Both the position numbers and the translations under genes were made by a program. A stretch of 7,972 nt of DNA. Origin: Ruminococcaceae bacterium UBA5408. Its GTDB lineage: Bacteria > Bacillota > Clostridia > Oscillospirales > Acutalibacteraceae. How positions within the stretch are numbered: the first letter of the stretch is position 1; every line of letters begins with the position of its first letter. A model generated the notes under the pieces. That model was given only the letters and a program-made list of their open reading frames with translations. It was not told the origin of the DNA and searched no databases. The stretch is taken from positions 11,694 to 19,665 of the forward strand of contig DHNU01000063.1 in assembly GCA_002407645.1 (NCBI GenBank), given 5' to 3'. Below, piece by piece: positions 1-4,218 of this stretch.

Positions 1-136
1 AATTTGGTAAATCGTTATACCAATAAATTATCCCAAATTGGTTGATTTGTCAATATGTTTTTAAAAATAGTTATTGTATTATGATATTTTTAGGTATTAT
101 TACAAAAAATCAAATTTTATTTAGTTGTTTTTACTA
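1..136. other. AT-rich non-coding left edge
   Basis: No open reading frame with a ribosome binding site is visible here. Two small inverted repeats occur at the extreme left: AATTTGG at 1-7 with CCAAATT at 33-39, and inside it GGTA at 6-9 with TACC at 18-21. They could be the tail of a terminator or operator belonging to a gene left of the window, but neither is followed by a clean T-run. The rest is simple AT-rich sequence. Confidence 0.5.
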
Positions 137-164
137 TTTACAAATCTATTATAATTATTATAAT
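137..164 (+). promoter_or_regulatory. Sigma-A-type promoter for rbsD
   Basis: A TTTACA box at 137-142 (5 of 6 matches to TTGACA) is followed after 16 bp by a perfect TATAAT at 159-164. Transcription would begin near 171, giving a leader of about 80 nt before the rbsD start. A second TATAAT at 150-155 overlaps the spacer but has no comparable -35 box. Confidence 0.6.
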
Positions 165-182
165 GACTAATATAGATAAATA

Positions 183-190
183 AAACGTTT
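183..190. promoter_or_regulatory. Possible LacI-family operator AAACGTTT
   Basis: The 8-bp perfect palindrome AAACGTTT with a central CG is the core recognised by many LacI-family regulators (RbsR, PurR, CcpA relatives). It lies about 20 bp downstream of the -10 box, where a bound repressor would block transcription, and just ahead of a ribose-related gene. The flanks do not extend the symmetry, and an 8-bp palindrome in AT-rich DNA can arise by chance. A full CcpA cre site does not fit, since the outer positions mismatch. Confidence 0.35.
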
Positions 191-251
191 AACCACATTA
201 TTATACTGTTTATACAAAATTGTACTAAAATTCATGAGAGGATTTGATATT

Positions 252-647
252 ATGACAAAAAACGGAATACTCAATCCCGCAATTTGTTCTTCAATTGCCG
301 GTATAGGACACACAGATTATTTTGTAATAGCAGACCCCGGACTTCCGCTTCCCAATAATGTGAAAGTAATCGACCTTTCACTTGTACGCGGAATCCCATC
401 TTTTATTGATACACTTAAAGCTGTATCTGACGAACTCGTTATACAATCTTATATATTAGCGGATGAAATGGAACCTAAAAGCAAAGAATTATTCAATAAG
501 ACCTGCTCTTTGCTGTCAGATATTCCACATAAAACAGTGCCGCATGAGGAGCTGAAAGAACTTACAAAAAAAGCAAAAGTTATCATCCGTACAGGTGAAA
601 CAACTCCTTTCGCAAATATAATTTTAGTATGCGGAGTAAATTTCTAA
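252..647 (+). CDS. rbsD: D-ribose pyranase RbsD
   Basis: A 131-residue protein matching RbsD over its whole length, the same length as the B. subtilis enzyme. RbsD speeds interconversion of the pyranose and furanose forms of D-ribose in the cytoplasm so that ribokinase receives the furanose. Family marks are the N-terminal KNGILNP, the GHTD motif with catalytic His20, VIADPGLPLP with Asp28, IDLSL, His98 and Lys102 in PHEELKELT, and the C-terminal IRTGETTPFAN with Asn122. Position 120, normally Tyr in RbsD, is Phe. I chose the ATG at 252 because AGAGGA (237-242) lies 9 nt upstream and the protein then begins exactly like its relatives; the upstream ATG at 234 has no ribosome binding site of its own. 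No ribose transporter, ribokinase or regulator is adjacent, which is unusual because rbsD normally sits in an rbs operon. It may be cotranscribed with the small gene downstream, since no terminator separates them. Confidence 0.92.
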   Translation: MTKNGILNPAICSSIAGIGHTDYFVIADPGLPLPNNVKVIDLSLVRGIPSFIDTLKAVSDELVIQSYILADEMEPKSKELFNKTCSLLSDIPHKTVPHEELKELTKKAKVIIRTGETTPFANIILVCGVNF

Positions 648-679
648 AAACTCATATTTAATAAAATAAAATCACCTTG

Positions 680-741
680 CATGTTAAACATAGATTTGTA
701 AAAACTATTATTAAAGTGAAAAAGGAAGGTTGTTTAACATG
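680..741 (+). promoter_or_regulatory. Inverted repeat covering a start codon (possible translational control hairpin)
   Basis: CATGTTAAACA at 680-690 is the exact reverse complement of TGTTTAACATG at 731-741. The right arm contains the ATG (739-741) of the 54-residue gene, and the 40-nt loop carries its ribosome binding site, AAGGAAGG (722-729). If the arms pair in mRNA, the start codon is buried. Just outside the left arm, ACCTT (674-678) is complementary to AAGGT (726-730), so the ribosome binding site could also be masked, either as a pseudoknot or as an alternative fold. It may instead be a DNA operator. Confidence 0.45.
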
Positions 742-903
742 TATATTTTTCAGAAAACTGAACCCGGCATTTGGTCGGTAGGAGATTTTAACACAGATGG
801 TAAATGGGAAACCGAAAGCGAATTTCCCACAGCCGCAGAGGCCTCACAGAGAGCCCATTTCTTAAATGGAGGTCATAATACAGAAAATACCGTACCGGAT
901 TAG
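739..903 (+). CDS. Small uncharacterised protein, 54 aa
   Basis: A 54-codon gene beginning MYIFQKTEPG and ending NTENTVPD, with a strong ribosome binding site (AAGGAAGG at 722-729, 9 nt before the ATG) and an intrinsic terminator starting right after the stop. These signals make it a real gene despite its size. It has no signal peptide, membrane segment or cysteine. The first half reads as a short beta-type segment with Trp12 and Trp23 (GIWSVG, then DGKW); the second half, AAEASQRAHFLNGG, looks like an amphipathic helix ending in a glycine turn. The order aromatic strand, DGKW, acidic stretch, then a helix ending in LNGG resembles small conserved hypothetical proteins I have seen in other bacteria, but I cannot name a family and assign no function. 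It may share a transcript with rbsD, which ends 91 nt upstream. Its start codon sits in an inverted repeat, so translation may be regulated. Confidence 0.8.
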   Translation: MYIFQKTEPGIWSVGDFNTDGKWETESEFPTAAEASQRAHFLNGGHNTENTVPD

Positions 904-940
904 AAAAGTCCCGACGCTGCTCGCGTCGGGACTTTTTATT
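904..940 (+). terminator. Intrinsic terminator after the 54-aa gene
   Basis: A 14-bp perfect stem pairs 904-917 with 923-936 around the 5-nt loop TGCTC. The GC-rich core is GTCCCGACGC/GCGTCGGGAC, followed by TTTTTATTTTTT. The A-run on the left arm means it could also stop transcription from the right. It closes the rbsD/small-gene unit and isolates the LysM-GH18 gene. Confidence 0.93.
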
Positions 941-995
941 TTTTGTTAGTATTATTTAAGATTGAGAATATAAGTAATACCACAAAGATAACTTA

Positions 996-1004
996 CATAT
1001 ATTA
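996..1004 (+). promoter_or_regulatory. Weak candidate sporulation (sigma-K-like) -10 box
   Basis: CATATATTA fits the CATAnnnTA form of the sigma-K -10 element. An AC dinucleotide at 979-980 lies 15 bp upstream, slightly closer than the usual 16-17 bp. No good sigma-A promoter is visible between the terminator and the gene, and a spore-coat enzyme would be expected to use a mother-cell sigma factor. The match is short and the DNA is AT-rich, so this is only a suggestion. Confidence 0.2.
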
Positions 1005-1068
1005 ATTTAAACAGATCTTAATTACTTTCATATGTATATAAATATTTATTACAAAGGTGTGGATTTTT

Positions 1069-2349
1069 TTGATAATACATACTATAAAGCCGGGAGATAC
1101 CATATACTCCTTAGCCAAGAAGTATGATACAACAGTACAAAAAATCATTGCCGACAACAGCCTTGAAAATACCGAAAGGCTTATGCCGGGACAGTCAATT
1201 GTCATAAACGTTGAAAGTGTCAAATACAAAGCTGAACACGGCGATTCTCTTTATTCAATAGCAAAGAAATACGGTACTACTGTGTTTCATATTTTAGCAT
1301 CTAACCCCGAAATAACAGATCCATCAAAAATTTCAATCGGTCAGGAAATACTGATAACCTTTCCACGCAAGAAACTCGGAACCATTGAAGTAAACGGCTA
1401 TGCATTTCCTAATATAGATATTAACACTCTTGAAAACACTCTTCCTCACCTTACATATTTAAGTATTTTCAGCTATCAAGTAAGGGCTGACGGCAGTCTT
1501 GTTTCCATTAATGACAGCGAACTTACTACACTTGCCCGCCAATATAAAACTGCTTCACTTATGGTTGTCACAAATATCAAAGAGGGTGGAAGTTTCGACA
1601 GTGAACTTGCACACACAATTTTATCCGATGAAAATATACAAAATAAACTGCTTGACAATATCGTAAAAGTTTTAAATGATAAAAGATATCACGGTTTAAA
1701 TATCGACTTTGAATACTTATATCCACGCGATAAAGAAAACTATAACAAGTTTTTGAAAAAAGCAGTTGATAAATTACGGCCTTTAGGTTATTCCGTATCT
1801 ACAGCGGTTGCTCCCAAGACAAGTGCTGACCAAAAAGGTCTTCTTTATGAAGCTCATGATTATCAGGCACACGGTAAAATTTTAGACCATGTTATTATTA
1901 TGACATATGAATGGGGATACACCTTCGGCCCTCCTCTCCCGGTAGCGCCTTATAATCTTGTTGAAGAAGTAATTCAGTATGCGGTAAAAGAAATACCGAG
2001 CAATAAAATACTTATGGGTATCCCGAATTACGGTTATGACTGGACACTTCCTTTTGTTAAAGGTACAGCGGCACGTTCCATTTCAAATACTGAAGCTATA
2101 AAACTTGCATCGGAAGTAGGGGCTCAAATTAAGTTTGATGAACGGGCAAAATCACCGTATTTTAATTATTTTGATAAAAACAGAAAACAGCATATCGTGT
2201 GGTTCGAAGACGCAAGAAGTATTGAAGCAAAATTAACACTTGTTGAAAAATACAACTTGGGTGGTGTAAGCTACTGGACGATAAATACGTTCTTCCCACA
2301 AAACTGGGTTGTACTGGAATCAATGTATAATGTTAAGAAAATATATTAA
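1069..2349 (+). CDS. sleL: LysM-LysM-GH18 spore-cortex glucosaminidase (SleL/YaaH type)
   Basis: A 426-residue protein with two N-terminal LysM peptidoglycan-binding domains (about residues 3-47, KPGDTIYSLAKKY; and 52-98, HGDSLYSIAKKYGTT) followed by a GH18 domain to the C-terminus. The active-site strand reads HGLNIDFE, with Asp213 and the catalytic acid Glu215; the earlier Asp positions of the GH18 signature are His and Asn. MTYEWG (278-283), GPPLPVAP just after it, and GGVSYWTIN near the end match the YaaH/SleL branch. Those enzymes act as N-acetylglucosaminidases on spore-cortex fragments during germination and sit in the coat. There is no signal peptide, which suits delivery from the mother cell. 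The TTG at 1069 is preferred because AAAGGTG (1053-1059) lies 9 nt before it and the protein then begins MIIHTIKPGD, the normal LysM opening; the GTG at 1057 lies inside that ribosome binding site. It stands alone as a transcription unit. The family is secure, and the exact cleavage specificity is inferred. Confidence 0.9.
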   Translation: MIIHTIKPGDTIYSLAKKYDTTVQKIIADNSLENTERLMPGQSIVINVESVKYKAEHGDSLYSIAKKYGTTVFHILASNPEITDPSKISIGQEILITFPRKKLGTIEVNGYAFPNIDINTLENTLPHLTYLSIFSYQVRADGSLVSINDSELTTLARQYKTASLMVVTNIKEGGSFDSELAHTILSDENIQNKLLDNIVKVLNDKRYHGLNIDFEYLYPRDKENYNKFLKKAVDKLRPLGYSVSTAVAPKTSADQKGLLYEAHDYQAHGKILDHVIIMTYEWGYTFGPPLPVAPYNLVEEVIQYAVKEIPSNKILMGIPNYGYDWTLPFVKGTAARSISNTEAIKLASEVGAQIKFDERAKSPYFNYFDKNRKQHIVWFEDARSIEAKLTLVEKYNLGGVSYWTINTFFPQNWVVLESMYNVKKIY

Positions 2350-2395
2350 TTTATGATATTGCTCACACCTTTCACCTTCATATTTAAACAAACAT
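2350..2395. other. Short spacer after the LysM-GH18 gene
   Basis: AT-rich spacer between the stop codon and the first hairpin. It holds no gene or recognisable signal. Confidence 0.5.
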
Positions 2396-2398
2396 AAT

Positions 2399-2438
2399 TT
2401 TACCCCAGCCGCAGTAAAAAAACTGCTGTTGGGGTAAA
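2399..2438. repeat. Hairpin repeat, copy 1
   Basis: An imperfect palindrome: TTTACCCCAGCCGCAGT (2399-2415) pairs with 2422-2438 around a poly-A loop, with one G-T pair and one C-T mismatch. It lies downstream of the LysM-GH18 gene and may help end its transcript, but the 3' side is AAATTAATATTT, with no clean U-run. It is closely related in sequence, loop and mismatch position to the hairpin at 2663-2697. Confidence 0.75.
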
Positions 2439-2440
2439 TT

Positions 2441-2662
2441 AATATTTAATACCTACCACTAAAACTCTCCCATTTAGCCTACTTATTTAAATAATCAGCT
2501 GTACTTAAATCGTAGGGGTATAACTTGCGATGGTGGCTTAGCCCCCATCCCCGCCTTTTTCCCCTTCCGCATAATATTTGCTTGCGATTTTTTAGTTTGC
2601 TTGCTGTGCGGGATGGGGTAGGGAGTGAGGACCTCACAATTTAATATAGAACCATATAATTC
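2441..2662. repeat. Palindrome-rich segment between two related hairpins
   Basis: This segment is visibly richer in G and C than the surrounding spacers. It contains a hairpin with stem GATGGTGGC/GCCCCCATC (2529-2537 with 2541-2549, loop TTA, one mismatch). A long-range inverted repeat pairs CCCCATCCCCGC (2543-2554) with GCGGGATGGGG (2608-2618), with one extra C. The palindrome GTGAGGACCTCAC spans 2625-2637, and TTTGCTTGC is repeated directly at 2577-2585 and 2596-2604. A minus-strand frame crosses most of it but has no family resemblance or ribosome binding site. It looks like an interspersed repeat or structured RNA and not a protein gene. Confidence 0.45.
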
Positions 2663-2697
2663 ACCCCCAACCGCAGTAAAAAACTGTTGTTGGGGGT
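2663..2697. repeat. Hairpin repeat, copy 2
   Basis: ACCCCCAACCGCAGT (2663-2677) pairs with 2683-2697 around an A5 loop, with one G-T pair and one C-T mismatch. It shares CCGCAGTAAAAA and TGTTGGGG with the hairpin at 2399-2438 in the same orientation. It lies 34 bp beyond the end of the minus-strand O-ligase-like gene and could slow or stop transcription there, although the following bases (GAATTATAT on the minus strand) are not a strong U-tract. Confidence 0.75.
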
Positions 2698-2730
2698 ATT
2701 TCACTAATATCTAATTATATTGATTAAGCT

Positions 2731-3948
2731 TTAGTTTTCATTATATGCTGTTTTAACCGAGGACTTGCTTGCATATGCAGGGATAAGCGATGGCAGACGA
2801 AGCTGATTTTCGAGGAACTCGGAGCCTATTCCGTTTGACGAAAATATAAGTATAAACAAAAGTCCGGTCTGAATCCAAGAAATCGTAACATCTGTTACAC
2901 CGTGAACAGCAGTTGCCGCAGTTGCGGCCAAAAACAAGATATCCATATTAACACCGATGTTATTTTTAAACCTTAAATAAAGAAGTTTCATCTGTGTCAT
3001 TATATAAATTCCCATAACGCCAAAACCGATAAATCCGTAATTCAGCAGTGTATCAAGAATCAAGTTATGGCAGTGATACGTTTTATAACCGCCGAGTTGT
3101 TCGCAAATCATTTGATAAGACAAAGCGCCTGTTCCAAAAAATGGATTTTTAAGAATACCTTTTACGGATGTTGACCAAATAGAAAGCCTTTGATCGAGTG
3201 TGCTGTCAATTGCCTCGAGCCCTCTTGGGAAAATAGACGGAAAAACAAGTCCAACAGCAATAAATATCACTGTAGCCGCAACAAGGCCGACAGCAAGCTT
3301 ATATCTGTTTTTCATAATAAACATTACCATAACAGCAAACGCAGTCGCCGAAAAAGCAGATAAACTTGCGCAAAGATAAAGTCCCACTAAGTTTATTCCG
3401 ATAACCGCTAAATAATAATTCTTTAATTTTGGATTTGTAAATATGCGATACATGGCAATAATAACTATAAATTCAATCATCATTCCATAACAATTTGCAT
3501 TGTGAAACGTTGAAATTGGGCGATATTTCGGAGCAGTCGAATATGCCGATATTTTTTGATATATGGCAATTAATGCACACCAAACACTTAAAAACGCGGA
3601 TAAATCCATAGACTTGTTAAAAAGCTCATGTGTCATTACACTTCGTACATAAAATGCACTTGTTGCAACAGCGAGTATCACAATCGCATAAAGCATACCC
3701 CAATAATTATTATAGGTAGCAGACACAAAAAACGGAATAATTAAAAAGCCAAGAATAAATTTAGCATATGGTGAAGAAAATGCCTTTGTTCTCTTTTTGC
3801 AGTTCATCATAGTCATTACTGCAATGCCGCATACTACGGCAACACTTGCATAGAACGGAAGAAAAATTGAAAAGGTTAATAGCAAAACAACCATGCTGTC
3901 AAAATTATTGACATGCAGTTTTTTCTTTAAGCTATCAAGTTTTAACAT
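2731..3948 (-). CDS. O-antigen ligase/polymerase-family membrane protein (Wzy_C/WaaL-like)
   Basis: A 405-residue integral membrane protein with roughly ten hydrophobic segments from about residue 18 to 372, and short charged ends. The diagnostic part is the outside loop and following helix: RLSIW (Arg254, Trp258), then KNPFFGTGALSY (268-278), then YHCHNLILDTLLNYGFIGFG (291-310). Arg and His in this loop are the residues thought important for glycan transfer in O-antigen ligases. Relatives join undecaprenyl-linked glycans to an acceptor, or polymerise repeat units, on the outer face of the membrane. In a Gram-positive cell the product could be an exopolysaccharide, a teichoic-acid-like polymer or a glycosylated protein; the sequence does not say which. 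No glycosyltransferase or flippase gene lies beside it. The nearest ribosome-binding-like run, AAGGGGG, is about 14 nt before the ATG, longer than usual, and no in-frame start lies between them. Ligase versus polymerase is unresolved. Confidence 0.82.
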   Translation of the reverse strand: MLKLDSLKKKLHVNNFDSMVVLLLTFSIFLPFYASVAVVCGIAVMTMMNCKKRTKAFSSPYAKFILGFLIIPFFVSATYNNYWGMLYAIVILAVATSAFYVRSVMTHELFNKSMDLSAFLSVWCALIAIYQKISAYSTAPKYRPISTFHNANCYGMMIEFIVIIAMYRIFTNPKLKNYYLAVIGINLVGLYLCASLSAFSATAFAVMVMFIMKNRYKLAVGLVAATVIFIAVGLVFPSIFPRGLEAIDSTLDQRLSIWSTSVKGILKNPFFGTGALSYQMICEQLGGYKTYHCHNLILDTLLNYGFIGFGVMGIYIMTQMKLLYLRFKNNIGVNMDILFLAATAATAVHGVTDVTISWIQTGLLFILIFSSNGIGSEFLENQLRLPSLIPAYASKSSVKTAYNEN

Positions 3949-4015
3949 ACAGATAAGGGCAACCCCCTTTATTTTTATAAATAAATAATTTTGCGAAATG
4001 TCTCATATTTTTATT

Positions 4016-4043
4016 ATTATACCATAATGTCTATAGTTAACAA
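4016..4043 (-). promoter_or_regulatory. Promoter for the O-ligase-like gene
   Basis: On the minus strand, TTGTTA (4043-4038; 4 of 6 to TTGACA) is followed after 16 bp by a perfect TATAAT (4021-4016). Transcription would start near 4009, leaving a leader of about 60 nt before the ATG at 3948. Confidence 0.5.
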
Positions 4044-4171
4044 GATACATTATTAATTGAATATCACACCTTTAGCATTTTCAATTTGGTTATATCGACG
4101 AAAATTATTAAGAAATTTTAAAGTTTTTAACAAAAAATGTCTTATTATCACAATTTCATTATGATGTATAG

Positions 4172-4177
4172 TATAAT
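4172..4177 (+). promoter_or_regulatory. -10 box for the P-type ATPase gene
   Basis: A perfect TATAAT lies 41 bp ahead of the preferred start codon, with no convincing -35 partner at 16-18 bp. The leader would be only about 35 nt, too short to hold the manganese-sensing yybP-ykoY riboswitch that precedes some related pumps. If a regulator acts here, it must bind DNA nearby. Confidence 0.35.
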
Positions 4178-4218
4178 ATTTTTTAGAAAAAATTAATATG
4201 ATGAGGAATTTTATTAAA

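Noticed and set aside
178..195. CcpA catabolite-repression (cre) site ahead of rbsD
   Set aside because: Only the central AAACGTTT fits; the outer TG and CA positions of the cre consensus mismatch, so a specific CcpA call is not supported.
1002..1229. Minus-strand frame over the start of the LysM-GH18 gene
   Set aside because: It opposes a well-supported LysM domain and has no ribosome binding site or family resemblance.
1476..1658. Minus-strand frame inside the GH18 domain
   Set aside because: Shadow of a conserved coding region, with no start signals.
2495..2704. A 69-codon minus-strand frame in the hairpin-bounded segment
   Set aside because: Its start lies just outside hairpin copy 2 and it reads through that hairpin. 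It has no ribosome binding site or recognisable domain, and its composition reflects the palindromic repeat. Treated as a chance frame in a repeat.
4198..4218. Longer ATPase start at the first ATG
   Set aside because: No ribosome binding site precedes it, while GAGGA sits at normal distance before the ATG at 4219.
3949..4218. yybP-ykoY manganese riboswitch upstream of the ATPase
   Set aside because: I found no conserved paired regions, and the space between the likely -10 box and the start codon is too short.
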